NCBI GenBank assembly: GCA_036275295.1
Contig: DASUEB010000183.1
Location: forward strand, 5,560-69,559
Reading direction: 5' to 3'
DNA: 64,000 nucleotides
DNA from: DASUEB01 sp036275295
GTDB taxonomy: Bacteria > Bacteroidota > Bacteroidia > Flavobacteriales_D > Luteibaculaceae
Numbering within the stretch: the first letter of the stretch is position 1; every line of letters begins with the position of its first letter. Shown piece after piece: positions 27,201-35,422 of this stretch. The notes under the pieces were generated by a model. It saw nothing but the letters and a program-made list of their open reading frames with translations. It was not told the origin of the DNA and did no database searches. Position numbers and translations under genes: made by a program.

Positions 27201-28300
27201 GCACTGTGTTCACCTACTCTATTGACGGGATTAACTTCACCCCTACCGATACTATAGATAATTTACAACCCCAGATTTATACGGTGTATGCTCAAAATGA
27301 AGTGGGCTGTTTAGATTCGGTAGAAGTTAAAATACTGGCCGACGAGGCATTGGCCATCAACGTAAGCGTTCTTCAGTTTTTGAGATGTTTTGAGAGCAAA
27401 GACGCTTCGTTTGCGGTGAATGTATCCAATAGTTCTCAATCGCTGCAGTACGCTATCAATGGAGGCGCCTTTACCACTTCAAATTTCTTTGATAATGTGG
27501 GGCCCGGTACCGTGCAGTTCAGAGCCATTGAACTTGGAGGTTGCCGCAGAGAAGATCGGGTTTTATTTGAAGTAACACGCCCAGAGAAACTTAGCCTCCA
27601 ACAGCAATCTAAAGGCAATCCGAGCTGTTTCAACATCAACAACGGATTTATCGTTGTGCAGGCACAGGGTGGCACATCGGCCTACACCTATTCTTTGGAC
27701 GAAGGAATGAGTTTTCAAAGTTCTGGAGTATTTACCGGACTAACCGGCGGTCAATACCTGATGGTTGCCCAAAATGCCGATGGCTGTAAGTCGGATACCT
27801 TGAGCATAACCTTGGATTCCCCGCCTGTGATATCGATTGTTCAGATCAACGAAACCATCAATCTCGACCAAACTGGAAACATTGAGATCATTGCGCAAGG
27901 AGGCTTCCCTCCCCTTCGTTACAGTTTAAACGACGTGGCCTATCTAACCACTAACTTGTTTGAGAATCAAGCCCAAGGTCCATACCGCGTGTATGTGAGA
28001 GACAACAAAGGTTGTAAAGTCTCTGAGGATATCTACTTGGGTACCGTTAGCGTGCAAGATATCAGCGCCGATCTCGGCGTGCAACTTTTCCCCAACCCAA
28101 GCAATGGACAAGCACATATTACTGGTGCAGCAGGAGAATCCTATTCTTACGAAATCATGGATGTATCCGGCCGCCTAATGTCTAGCGGACAATTTGTTGA
28201 TGCCATCCAATTGGATACCCATAAATGGCCTGCGGGTGTTTACCAAGTTCGGGTGGGTACCGCAAAAGGAATGCAGATCATTAAGTTGATGGTACAATAA
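24251..28300 (+). CDS. Large SprB-repeat surface adhesin with T9SS type A signal, paralogue
   Basis: A 1349-residue exported protein. I chose the ATG at 24251 because a -7 element lies just upstream and the product then begins with a signal-peptide-like stretch ending TTAALGQ. Residues 30-180 form an N-terminal domain with Cys pairs and the aspartate-rich DPTNTADFDYALFD. Ig-like and SprB-type repeats follow. Several match the first adhesin closely: GGTWSDLDASGRLEPNGFF, VGPGTVQFRAIELGGCRRE and VTRPEKLSLQQQSKGNPSCF. The C-terminus, LGVQLFPNPSNGQAHI to PAGVYQVRVGTAKG, is a T9SS type A sorting domain. It is shorter than its neighbour mainly because fewer repeat modules are present. A surface-adhesion role is likely; the ligand is unknown. 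Confidence 0.92.
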   Translation: MRLFTRGRSLFMQIMAVLSTTAALGQADCITAVPITAKGQITVDRTKIGPLGAFNEPGSCFTGAERAPYWFSFEVCKTGSLELFIDPTNTADFDYALFDITNGCGSKFDVACNYQSSTGTANITGIGCDNGASCDPSITVQAGRTYAVLFSRFTAAQEGFTLFIGGSFEIFNPADFDFKPQITGDTAVCGFSQTLSAAVAPGVDLLWSASGPGNVTFDAINSASTGVMVDQPGTYTLRLTSSKNLCGDITELSDSLMVTFNAVNKNFTGSLLKACASSIDLIDLRTGFSGVFPSGGTWSDLDASGRLEPNGFFNAYQAGGQTYRFAYTIPAQPGICLDLDDTVQVQVSEPLSIRRDSIACFNAGQNYRMFFTLGGGDPTTYEANGFDIVGTYYGTGFYPNGFTHQLTLSDQSGCPSTVLVGQYDCNCATQAAELLPTAAIDCQQQSVQLQIAQPAISSVGQVEEFILFTDETNPIGSIVARSLTPAFSLGGSITSGIVYYAAAALGTDNGSGQVDLNGACLSLSVPIRVRFPDSGIITLSGDTAICEEQIANLRLDYSGNDDLWISLFDGVSSTNRLVQPGLNLLAVQPTSTTTYTITTAVTLYDCPVNTSGNAVVEVNKRAGFNATLINDSVACLNALTGNPTLAFFITNSDTITPSYSINGQSQNSITGVTNGTIYTLPKLTSGKNTIVFDGFTSQVSGCSYAINPVSIDYYYLDEPVVSLLASKQEVCSFGDEVKLAFSSSSNLNTRIYYRINGVPLFEDVLGSKVVSIPVTTNLSIELDSASYPTFEACSYGLQGSATVDLFTRPALIYQLEQLTCIDSSARLVIQGGESIPFFSVNASPFSKDTIYEFDSEGSQALEIRLGQNCIYEDSVLVNRIPPFTLSVEVTDTKCGQANGSIVPQLNGSFVLPITYRFNNSSKNTNLPAGNYLIEATDATGCKVSLTDNIASSAPFIVQAQALDTVLCAVNNTARIAVSASGGDGTVFTYSIDGINFTPTDTIDNLQPQIYTVYAQNEVGCLDSVEVKILADEALAINVSVLQFLRCFESKDASFAVNVSNSSQSLQYAINGGAFTTSNFFDNVGPGTVQFRAIELGGCRREDRVLFEVTRPEKLSLQQQSKGNPSCFNINNGFIVVQAQGGTSAYTYSLDEGMSFQSSGVFTGLTGGQYLMVAQNADGCKSDTLSITLDSPPVISIVQINETINLDQTGNIEIIAQGGFPPLRYSLNDVAYLTTNLFENQAQGPYRVYVRDNKGCKVSEDIYLGTVSVQDISADLGVQLFPNPSNGQAHITGAAGESYSYEIMDVSGRLMSSGQFVDAIQLDTHKWPAGVYQVRVGTAKGMQIIKLMVQ

Positions 28301-28334
28301 CCGCTGCACCGAAACATACACAGAAAAAATGAAG

Positions 28335-28372
28335 ACTATCCCTGGCATACCCCAGCCAGGGATAGTTTTTTT
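28335..28372 (+). terminator. Rho-independent terminator after the second adhesin
   Basis: A perfect 12-bp stem, ACTATCCCTGGC with GCCAGGGATAGT around ATACCCCA, is followed by seven Ts. It lies 35 bp past the stop, between the convergent adhesin and YkgJ genes. Confidence 0.9.
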
Positions 28373-28428
28373 AATGCTTATTGGAACCCGACAATTGCCA
28401 GTAAATAACTCAGCGATCTTTGTCGAGC

Positions 28429-28920
28429 CTATTTAAGGTTGAAGGGGATTTTGTCGATGATTCTGGAGACGGCCGGACAGATGAGCAAATTGTTACTGGT
28501 GATGCGGCTCAGTTGGTAGAAATTTTTTCTGTCGGTATGTGGGTATTCTCGGCAGGCGGTCGGACGGGCATCGTAAACCGAGCAATAATTGTCGGCACCC
28601 AAAAAGGCACAAGGCGAGGAATTCAGTACGTAATCGCCATCGGAATCCAAATGGAGGTATTTTGCAATTAAATCAGAGGGTTTTACGCGGAGCTTTTTCG
28701 ACAATCTCTCAATATCGATATCTCTAAAAATGGGACTGGTCGTTTTGCAACAGTTGGCACACGACAGGCAATCGGTATCGCTGAATACCTCCTCGTGCGC
28801 ATCTTGCATGGCTAAATCGAGAGACTTCGGCTTCTTCTTTGCCCATTTGCGCAATAATTCATCGTATTGGGGCTTGCGCTGTTTGGCAGCGACAAGCTGC
28901 TTGCGATCGGAGTCGTTCAT
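28429..28920 (-). CDS. YkgJ family cysteine-cluster protein
   Basis: A 163-residue cytosolic protein with the conserved Cys pattern of the YkgJ (CxxCxxCC) family: CLSCANCCKTTSP near residue 54, SPCAFLGADNYCSVYDARPTAC near 105-125, then REYPHTD. Family members are presumed to bind zinc or an Fe-S cluster, but no reaction is established. The N-terminus is Lys/Gln-rich and has no export signal. The gene is divergent from the AddA-type gene, with 86 bp between the chosen start codons. Its -7 element sits only 8 bp from the ATG, so its mRNA may be almost leaderless. It converges on the second adhesin gene. Confidence 0.85.
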   Translation of the reverse strand: MNDSDRKQLVAAKQRKPQYDELLRKWAKKKPKSLDLAMQDAHEEVFSDTDCLSCANCCKTTSPIFRDIDIERLSKKLRVKPSDLIAKYLHLDSDGDYVLNSSPCAFLGADNYCSVYDARPTACREYPHTDRKNFYQLSRITSNNLLICPAVSRIIDKIPFNLK

Positions 28921-28927
28921 TGCGGTA

Positions 28928-28935
28928 CAAAAGTA
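28928..28935 (-). promoter_or_regulatory. -7 element TACTTTTG for the YkgJ gene
   Basis: On the minus strand this reads TACTTTTG, an exact TAnnTTTG match 8 bp before the ATG at 28920. The predicted leader is about 4 nt. Confidence 0.5.
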
Positions 28936-29006
28936 ATGAGCCTGCAGCGAATATCGAATTTCCAGCTAATTTTAGCTCAAATCCATTCTTCGTGCCAAAA
29001 AACTTC

Positions 29007-32000
29007 ATGGTTATCAAAGCCTCCGCTGGATCGGGCAAAACCTACAATCTGGTTCTTCATTACCTGGCCCTGTTAATGGCTTCGCCTGAGAGCATGAATT
29101 TCAAGCGCATCCTCGCGGTGACCTTCACCAAGAAGGCCACGGCCGAAATGAAGCACCGCATTCTGGAGGCTTTGAAATTATTGATGTCTGATCACTCCGA
29201 TGCCAAAAAACAACAGAAGAAAAATGAGCTTTTACAACATCTGATCGAAAAGACGGGAATGGAACGTCCCGTTATCGAAAAACGGGCATTTGATAATTTC
29301 ACTCACATCCTTCACCATTATCAGCACTTTGCCGTATCGACGATTGATAAGTTCAATTTGCGGTTGGTCAAAACATTTGAGTTAGAACTACTCCAGCACG
29401 CCGGATTAAATCTCATTATGGATCATCAGGAACTCCTGGCGAAGGCAATTGATCAAATTATTGATGAGGTGGGAACCAATCCGCAGGTGGATCAGTGGAT
29501 CCTTGAGTTTCTAACCAAGGAACTGAACGACGGCAAAAAAGCCAATATCAGAAACCGCTTACTCGAATTTGCTCAGCTGTTGTTTAGTGAAGATCACGCT
29601 CAACAAGCTCAGCAACTTACAGAGATCGATCAAAATCGATTGAAATCAATCGAAACGACCGCTATCGCCCAAATCGAAGACTATAAAAACACAGTGGCAT
29701 TAAAAGCTCAAGAGATATTGGATCTGTGCAAAATACACCATTTATCAGCCGAACATTTTTATCAAAAGTCGAGGGGGATATTTTCTGCATGGGAGAAAAT
29801 CGTTAAAAAACAGGCGTTTAACATCGCGAGCAAACTGCGAGAGCGCGATCAGGACCTCTTCGGCAAAGGGGTTGCCGAGGTTCCCGAAATTGTATCCAAG
29901 CACCTCGAACTTTGCGATTTTATAGACGCTCGGTTTCAATCGTTCAAAAAAAATCAGCTCATAGCGAAATCCACCTACCTGGCTGGGTTGTTGGGACAAG
30001 TATCGGGAGCGCTCAAGAACCTCAAGAGCAAGGAAGGCATTTTTTTCAATAGCGATGTAAACGGCTTGTTGGCTCCCGTGGTGCTGAACAATCCCGTTCC
30101 ATTCATTTACGAGCGGCTGGGAGAACGCTACAACCACTACTTGATCGACGAGTTTCAGGATACCTCCATCATGCAATGGCAGAACTTTTTACCCTTGATT
30201 GACAATGGCTTGGGCAAAGGAATGCGTTCCATTTTGGTTGGCGACGGAAAGCAAAGCATTTATCGATTTAGGGGTGGAAAAGTGGAGCAGTTTGTCCATT
30301 TGCCTCACATCGCCGACAAACCTCAGGGGGTATTGTACGACCAGTACGAGACAAATTTAATCAGAGAGTATTTTCCCGAGATCCTGCGCACCAATTACCG
30401 CAGTTTTGCTCACATCATCGGGTTTAATAATCGACTGGTGGAGATGATTCAGCCCATGAGCCCTCTATTGCAAAAGGTATTTGCCGATGGTCAACAGGAG
30501 CGGCACGCCGAGGAGCTTGGTTATGTGAAGATTAAAACGATCGCTAAGTCTGCCGATCCCGAAGAAGAGGCCGATCTCAACGAACTATTTTGCACCGAGC
30601 TGTTGTCCGATCTCAATTCCTTGCACAATCAGCTCGGGAGCTGGCGAGGTTTTTGCGTATTGGTGAGTCGACATAACGAGGCCAAATGGGTTAGCGACGC
30701 GCTGGTGCGCAATCAAATCCCCATCGTTACCGAGTCGAGCTTATTGGTCTTGAGCGATAGAAACACCCAATTGATTCACGCTATTTGGACCTTGCTCAAC
30801 GATCCGGTAAATCCCACCGCCATGTACCAGGCCTTTGTAGGTTGGTGGACGCATAAGGGCGAAGAAATCGATTTAATGGACATACAGCAGCGTTTCAGCC
30901 GACGAATAGACGATCATTATCGGGATGCCAAGCGAATTTTCGATGGCAAGGCATTTCTTACCGAAGCTGGAAGTGAATTATCGCTGGCACAACTGAGGTA
31001 TTTGAGACCCTCTCAAGCCGTGGGCTTCTTGGCTTCCTTGCTGGGCTTCGACCGCAATATGACCGGTCAGCTGCAGCGGTATATTGAACAGCACCACATC
31101 AACGAGCGCGAGCTGGGACTTTCTAAATATTCGCATTTGCAGTGGTGGGAACTCAATGGCAACAAAGTATCGGTGGGGTCCAATCAGGAAGATGCCGTGC
31201 AAATCATGACCGTTCACAAATCAAAAGGGCTTGAATTTGATCATGTATTTATCCCATTTTTAAACTGGCGTCCAGCGACCAACCCATCGTTTAGATGGTT
31301 AACAGCCACCGCTGAGGGCCAGCCTGTTCCTATTCCGTTTGCGGTTCACAAAGACGACGAATTGGAACTGATGCGTGAGCCTTATGAGCAGGAAGCAGAG
31401 CTCAGCTTGCTAGATGATGCCAATCGACTGTATGTTGCGATGACCCGGGCCGTTAAATCACTCATGGTTTATACTTCGCGACAGCGAAACAAGGGCATGG
31501 CTCAGCGATTTTACGACTGGGTGCTCGAGCAGCCCGAATATAACCTAGATAAGGGTTTCTTCGAATTGGGCGAAGTAAACAGCTTACGGTATCGAGCACC
31601 ATCGCCAGAAAAGTCGTCTCATCTATTCGATATCAGTCACCCCAATTTGCGGCCGGTTTTTGTGGCCGAGGGCATCAACACGCCTCGGTTGGATGAAACA
31701 CCGCAAACGGAGCGAGAAATTGGTATCATCGTGCATGAAATGGTAGAGCGCATTCGCGACATAACCGAAATTGAACCCATCGTAAAATCGATAGGTCAGC
31801 GGGTAAACCTCGATGCAAGCCAAATGGAAGACATCGCTCAACGACTCGGGATTGTTTATGATCGCGCCTCCGATGCGGGTTGGTTTCCTTACCGCGGTTT
31901 GGTGAAAAAAGAACTCATCATAAAACGCGATCAGCAAGAGATCAGGCCCGATTTGGTGGTTTTTGGCGAAACCCAAACCCAAATTCTAGAATTCAAAACA

Positions 32001-32132
32001 GGGGAAGCCCAAGCTGAACACCGTGAACAGCTAAAGGAGTATATTCGCGCCCTGACGGAGTTGGGATATCCCAAGGTTGAAGGCACTTTGGTCTACATCC
32101 ATCCCTGCGAATTTGTCGATATTCAGCTATGA
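29007..32132 (+). CDS. addA: AddA-type UvrD-family helicase/nuclease
   Basis: Large subunit of an AddAB-type double-strand-break end-processing enzyme, feeding RecA. The frame opens upstream at 28839, but that would overlap the divergent YkgJ gene. I chose the ATG at 29007, giving 1041 residues starting MVIKASAGSGKTYN, as in Bacteroidota AddA proteins. GTG at 28992 is an alternative. Superfamily 1 helicase motifs are intact: Walker A ASAGSGKT (5-12), DEFQDTS (about 380), VGDGKQSIYRFRGG (about 410), TNYRS (about 460), IMTVHKSKGLEFDHVF (about 735) and RLYVAMTRAVKSL (about 808). A PD-(D/E)XK nuclease ends the chain: IIVHEMVER, RPDLVVFG, ILEFKTGEA and HREQLKEYIRAL. The partner gene, addB, is 7.4 kb further on rather than adjacent. 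Its 3' end overlaps the GNAT gene by 4 bp. Confidence 0.92.
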   Translation: MVIKASAGSGKTYNLVLHYLALLMASPESMNFKRILAVTFTKKATAEMKHRILEALKLLMSDHSDAKKQQKKNELLQHLIEKTGMERPVIEKRAFDNFTHILHHYQHFAVSTIDKFNLRLVKTFELELLQHAGLNLIMDHQELLAKAIDQIIDEVGTNPQVDQWILEFLTKELNDGKKANIRNRLLEFAQLLFSEDHAQQAQQLTEIDQNRLKSIETTAIAQIEDYKNTVALKAQEILDLCKIHHLSAEHFYQKSRGIFSAWEKIVKKQAFNIASKLRERDQDLFGKGVAEVPEIVSKHLELCDFIDARFQSFKKNQLIAKSTYLAGLLGQVSGALKNLKSKEGIFFNSDVNGLLAPVVLNNPVPFIYERLGERYNHYLIDEFQDTSIMQWQNFLPLIDNGLGKGMRSILVGDGKQSIYRFRGGKVEQFVHLPHIADKPQGVLYDQYETNLIREYFPEILRTNYRSFAHIIGFNNRLVEMIQPMSPLLQKVFADGQQERHAEELGYVKIKTIAKSADPEEEADLNELFCTELLSDLNSLHNQLGSWRGFCVLVSRHNEAKWVSDALVRNQIPIVTESSLLVLSDRNTQLIHAIWTLLNDPVNPTAMYQAFVGWWTHKGEEIDLMDIQQRFSRRIDDHYRDAKRIFDGKAFLTEAGSELSLAQLRYLRPSQAVGFLASLLGFDRNMTGQLQRYIEQHHINERELGLSKYSHLQWWELNGNKVSVGSNQEDAVQIMTVHKSKGLEFDHVFIPFLNWRPATNPSFRWLTATAEGQPVPIPFAVHKDDELELMREPYEQEAELSLLDDANRLYVAMTRAVKSLMVYTSRQRNKGMAQRFYDWVLEQPEYNLDKGFFELGEVNSLRYRAPSPEKSSHLFDISHPNLRPVFVAEGINTPRLDETPQTEREIGIIVHEMVERIRDITEIEPIVKSIGQRVNLDASQMEDIAQRLGIVYDRASDAGWFPYRGLVKKELIIKRDQQEIRPDLVVFGETQTQILEFKTGEAQAEHREQLKEYIRALTELGYPKVEGTLVYIHPCEFVDIQL

Positions 32133-32578
32133 TCACATGGAAACTTATTGGGTTTCATCAAATGGATGTAACCGAACTATACGCCTATCTCGCTTTGCGC
32201 AGCGAAGTATTCATTGTTGAGCAAAACTGCCCCTACCAAGACTTGGATGGTTTAGACGCTCAGGCTCAGCATCTTCTCGCTTTCGATGGCGAGCGCCCCG
32301 TGGCCTGCGCTCGCTTATTTGCTCCTGGAATCGTTTACACAGAGGCTTCTATCGGTCGGGTTATCACCAAACCCAGCCATAGATCCCAATCGCTGGGTAA
32401 AGAACTCATGAAAAGATCGATCGAAATTTTAGTCCAGCAATTCAACAATCCCCCTATTCAAATAGGTGCTCAGGCTTATTTAGAGCGGTTTTACGAGGGA
32501 TTTGGGTTTAAAAGAATAGGTGATATTTACTTAGAAGACAACATACCGCACATCAAAATGCTACGCCATCCGATGTGA
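32129..32578 (+). CDS. GNAT family acetyltransferase (ElaA-like)
   Basis: A 149-residue N-acetyltransferase of the ElaA type. Landmarks are the N-terminal LYAYLALRSEVFIVEQNCPY, the DLDGLDAQAQHLLAFDGERP stretch, the acetyl-CoA-binding strand IGRVITKPSHRSQSLGKELM near residue 75, and a terminal AYLERFYEGFGFKRIG segment. It uses acetyl-CoA; the acceptor is unknown. The gene overlaps addA by 4 bp and is followed after 38 bp by the M13 peptidase gene, so it is probably carried on the addA transcript without an obvious functional link. Confidence 0.9.
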   Translation: MITWKLIGFHQMDVTELYAYLALRSEVFIVEQNCPYQDLDGLDAQAQHLLAFDGERPVACARLFAPGIVYTEASIGRVITKPSHRSQSLGKELMKRSIEILVQQFNNPPIQIGAQAYLERFYEGFGFKRIGDIYLEDNIPHIKMLRHPM

Positions 32579-32616
32579 GGTTGCTTACTTTAGCACTCGA
32601 ATCGCAAAAACAAACT

Positions 32617-34650
32617 ATGAAAAATTATCGTTTTTTACTGCTAACCACGGCTGTAGCCTTTTCTTTGGCCAGCTGCGGCGACAAAAAAACCGGCGAGGTA
32701 AAGTCATTTGACGCCAATTACCTCGACACCACAGTTAAACCTCAGGACGATTTCTACCAGTTCGCCAACGGATCGTGGATTAAAAACAATCCGGTTCCCG
32801 CCAGTGAATCGCGTTACGGAAGTTTTAATGAGGTTTCTGATCGCAACAATGAACTGATCAAAGGTTTATTGGAGGAAGCGGCTAAAAAAACCGATCACCC
32901 CAAAGGTTCCACGATGCAAATGGTAGGCGACTATTACGCTTGTATCATGGATTCTACCAAACGCGAATCGGCGGGTCTTGCTCCTATCAAGTCCGACCTG
33001 GATCAGATAAACCAATTGACCAAAGAAAACTTGGCCGATTTGGTTAGCACCCATCATCAAACAGGTATCGGATCTCTTTTCTCGATTTCTGTTCAAGAGG
33101 ACCTGAAAGACAATACCAAGTACGCTGTGTACCTGGGCCAAACCGGATTGGGCTTACCCGACAAGGAATACTACTTTAAAACCGATGCTAAATCGGTTGA
33201 AACACGCGAAAAATACGTTGCCTTTCTAGACCAGTTTTTCGCCACTGCCGGATTGCCCAACACGGGTGTGGGGCAGCGATTACTGGCAATTGAAACCAAA
33301 TTGGCTAGCAAGTCTATGAACAGCGTTGAACAGCGCAACATCGATGCTCAGTACAACAAGTTTACTTACGAGGACTTCAAAAAACTTTGCCCCAATTTTG
33401 ACTGGGACACCTATTTCACAAAGATTGGTATGCCTAAGCAAGATACCATCTTGGTGAGTCAACCCGAATACCTCAAAAACCTCAACAGCCAACTGCAAGC
33501 GGTTTCTATGGACGATTGGAAACTGTACTTCACCGCTGAAGTACTTCAGGCTTCAGCCGATAAATTAACGGATGCACTTGAAAAAACTCATTGGGATTTC
33601 TACAGCATGTACCTTAGAGGAGCCAAAGAGCAGAAACCCCGCTGGAAACGCGCTATTGAAGATATGAATGGCGCTATGGGAGAAGTCCTTGGCAAAGCTT
33701 TCGTTGAAAAATCTTTCAGCGAAGACGCCAAAAAACGCGTAAACGAAATGGTTGACAACCTTCAAGCAGCTCTCAAAGAGCGTTTGGCCAAGTTGGACTG
33801 GATGAGCGATTCTACCAAGACCAAGGCGATGGAGAAGATGGCTTCATTTGGGCGCAAAATGGCTTATCCCGACAAATGGAAAGACCTGTCGAAATTGGCC
33901 GTTTCACGCGATTCGTATGTTAAAAACGCGAGAAATGCAGCTCAATTTTATTTCAATGAAAATATCCAAAAGCTGGGTAAACCCATTGACAAATCAGAAT
34001 GGTTGATGGGAGCACACATCGTAAACGCCTATTACAACCCCGTGCAAAACGAAATTTGTTTCCCCGCCGGAATCTTGCAACCGCCTTTCTTTGATCCCAA
34101 TGCCGAAGACGCAGTTAACTATGCTAGAATGGGCGCAGTGATTGGTCACGAAATGATCCACGGCTTCGACGATCAAGGTGCCCAGTTTGATGCAAAAGGA
34201 TTGTTCCAAATGTGGTGGACGCCCGAAGACTACAAGAAATTCCAGGAAAAAACCAACAAACTGGTGGAACAATACAACACCTTTATGCCCATTAAAGGCG
34301 ATACCTCGGTGAAGGTAAACGGCCAATTGACATTGGGCGAGAACATTGCCGACTTTGGCGGACTCACCGTTGCTTACTACGCTTATCAAAAAGCGTTAGA
34401 AGGGAAGAAAAAAGAAAACCTAAACGGCTACACTCCCGAGCAGCGCTTTTTCATCAGTTTTGCCCAAATATGGAAAAACAGCGCAACCGATGAGTATCTG
34501 CGCCAGCAAGTGGCAACAGATCCTCACTCACCTGCTAAATTCCGCGTAAACGGCACGCTAAGCAATATGCCTGAGTTTTTTGAGGCCTTTCAAATCCCAG
34601 AAGGATCGCCCATGCGCCAATCTGGAGAAAAGATCGCCAAGATCTGGTAA
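32617..34650 (+). CDS. M13 family (neprilysin-like) metallopeptidase, lipoprotein
   Basis: A 677-residue zinc endopeptidase of the M13 family. The frame opens at 32575, but the ATG at 32617 begins a proper lipoprotein signal: a hydrophobic stretch, then SLASCGDKK with the lipobox Cys near residue 21. Export and lipid anchoring are expected. The N-terminal M13 domain starts VKPQDDFYQFANGSWIKNN. Catalytic motifs are IGHEMIHGFDDQGAQFD near residue 508, ENIADFGGL near 575, the substrate-binding NAYYNPVQNEICFPAGILQP near 470, and a C-terminal DPHSPAKFRVNGTLSNMPEF. All expected ligands (two His, Glu) are present and the length is normal. It probably trims peptides at the periplasmic or outer face. 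Confidence 0.95.
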   Translation: MKNYRFLLLTTAVAFSLASCGDKKTGEVKSFDANYLDTTVKPQDDFYQFANGSWIKNNPVPASESRYGSFNEVSDRNNELIKGLLEEAAKKTDHPKGSTMQMVGDYYACIMDSTKRESAGLAPIKSDLDQINQLTKENLADLVSTHHQTGIGSLFSISVQEDLKDNTKYAVYLGQTGLGLPDKEYYFKTDAKSVETREKYVAFLDQFFATAGLPNTGVGQRLLAIETKLASKSMNSVEQRNIDAQYNKFTYEDFKKLCPNFDWDTYFTKIGMPKQDTILVSQPEYLKNLNSQLQAVSMDDWKLYFTAEVLQASADKLTDALEKTHWDFYSMYLRGAKEQKPRWKRAIEDMNGAMGEVLGKAFVEKSFSEDAKKRVNEMVDNLQAALKERLAKLDWMSDSTKTKAMEKMASFGRKMAYPDKWKDLSKLAVSRDSYVKNARNAAQFYFNENIQKLGKPIDKSEWLMGAHIVNAYYNPVQNEICFPAGILQPPFFDPNAEDAVNYARMGAVIGHEMIHGFDDQGAQFDAKGLFQMWWTPEDYKKFQEKTNKLVEQYNTFMPIKGDTSVKVNGQLTLGENIADFGGLTVAYYAYQKALEGKKKENLNGYTPEQRFFISFAQIWKNSATDEYLRQQVATDPHSPAKFRVNGTLSNMPEFFEAFQIPEGSPMRQSGEKIAKIW

Positions 34651-34692
34651 TGCACTTTAGCTGCGCTTGGGGTTAACCCCTTACCAAGTGCA
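34651..34692. repeat. Nested inverted repeat after the M13 peptidase gene
   Basis: Outer arms TGCACTT (34651-34657) and AAGTGCA (34686-34692) flank a perfect 12-bp palindrome, GGGGTTAACCCC, at 34669-34680. It starts directly after the stop codon and may form a 3' structure that protects or processes the transcript. Confidence 0.5.
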
Positions 34693-34757
34693 GTTGCCCC
34701 AGGCACAATACCGAAAGTACCCAACCCATACAGGTTTCTTCTTTCAAGCATATCAAG

Positions 34758-34788
34758 AGCCGTCCCATCTTGGGGCGGCTTTTTTTTT
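34758..34788 (+). terminator. Rho-independent terminator for the addA-GNAT-M13 transcript
   Basis: The stem AGCCGTCCC with GGGGCGGCT (one T-G pair) around ATCTT is followed by eight Ts. It lies about 110 bp beyond the M13 stop. Confidence 0.85.
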
Positions 34789-35010
34789 GCCTTCACCAGT
34801 GGGGTGCGCCGACCGAAAACGCCTGCTTGTTAAGAGAAACAGGAAATAACGGATTCGTAAATAGGGATAAGTCCATGAAGATCGGCTGTTACCCAACTCG
34901 CCCAACCAACCGCTGCTTTCACGTGTCGCTTCTGTATATGCTTAGCGGGTACTCATTATCAATAACCCCTAATCTCCAGCAAGCGGGGCGAGTTTTGCAG
35001 GAATGAAATC

Positions 35011-35042
35011 AAAAAAAAACCGCCGACCAAAGGCCGGCGGTT
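35011..35042 (-). terminator. Minus-strand rho-independent terminator
   Basis: Read on the minus strand, the perfect arms AACCGCCG and CGGCGGTT are followed by nine Ts (the A-run at 35011-35019). It lies 380 bp downstream of the type B surface protein gene, which is far for that gene, so it may instead end a separate small transcript. Confidence 0.75.
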
Positions 35043-35422
35043 AAACCCAAATGCCAATAAAACATCCCTGAAAATATTGGCCCACTTGTAAGAAAAGTAA
35101 CGAAGTAAATACGAGCTTGGATTTAAAAACGATCACTTTTTTCCTGTTTAGCACCTTATTAGGCTGGTTTTTCATGCTTTTTGATGAAAATCAGGTGCTT
35201 ACCCAAGCATTTTTGAAACTACAGCCCTCTCCTTTCGCTTTCCACACTTTTATTTAGATTGCTGGAGACTCGATTTTCAAGATAGCAGGTGTAAACACAG
35301 TATGATCTATTCTGTCGGTTGAATGGTCGATGAAAGAACACCGCCAATGGACCCAGATCCTCCCCAATTGTTGAAATAAGGGGTATTTAATAGCACCCAT
35401 AACGATGATCGAAGCAATGACT

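Larger units (their letters stand above)
34693..35422. other. Long intergenic region between the M13 and T9SS type B genes
   Basis: About 730 bp without a convincing gene. It holds a plus-strand terminator at 34758-34788 and a minus-strand terminator at 35011-35042. Between them a 78-codon plus-strand frame (34770-35006) starts inside the terminator and shows no domain, so I reject it. The stretch from 35043 to 35422 is AT-rich with no long frame; it could be a 3' UTR or a small RNA ending at the minus-strand terminator. Confidence 0.4.

Noticed and set aside
18765..28300. The repeat-rich adhesin region as a possible CRISPR array or phage tail cluster
   Set aside because: Repeats are degenerate at the DNA level and encode SprB/Ig modules; there are no spacers and no phage genes.
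28839..29006. N-terminal extension of the AddA frame
   Set aside because: It overlaps the divergent YkgJ gene and its promoter, and its sequence is unlike AddA N-termini.
34770..35006. 78-codon plus-strand frame downstream of the M13 peptidase
   Set aside because: It starts inside a rho-independent terminator and shows no recognisable protein features.
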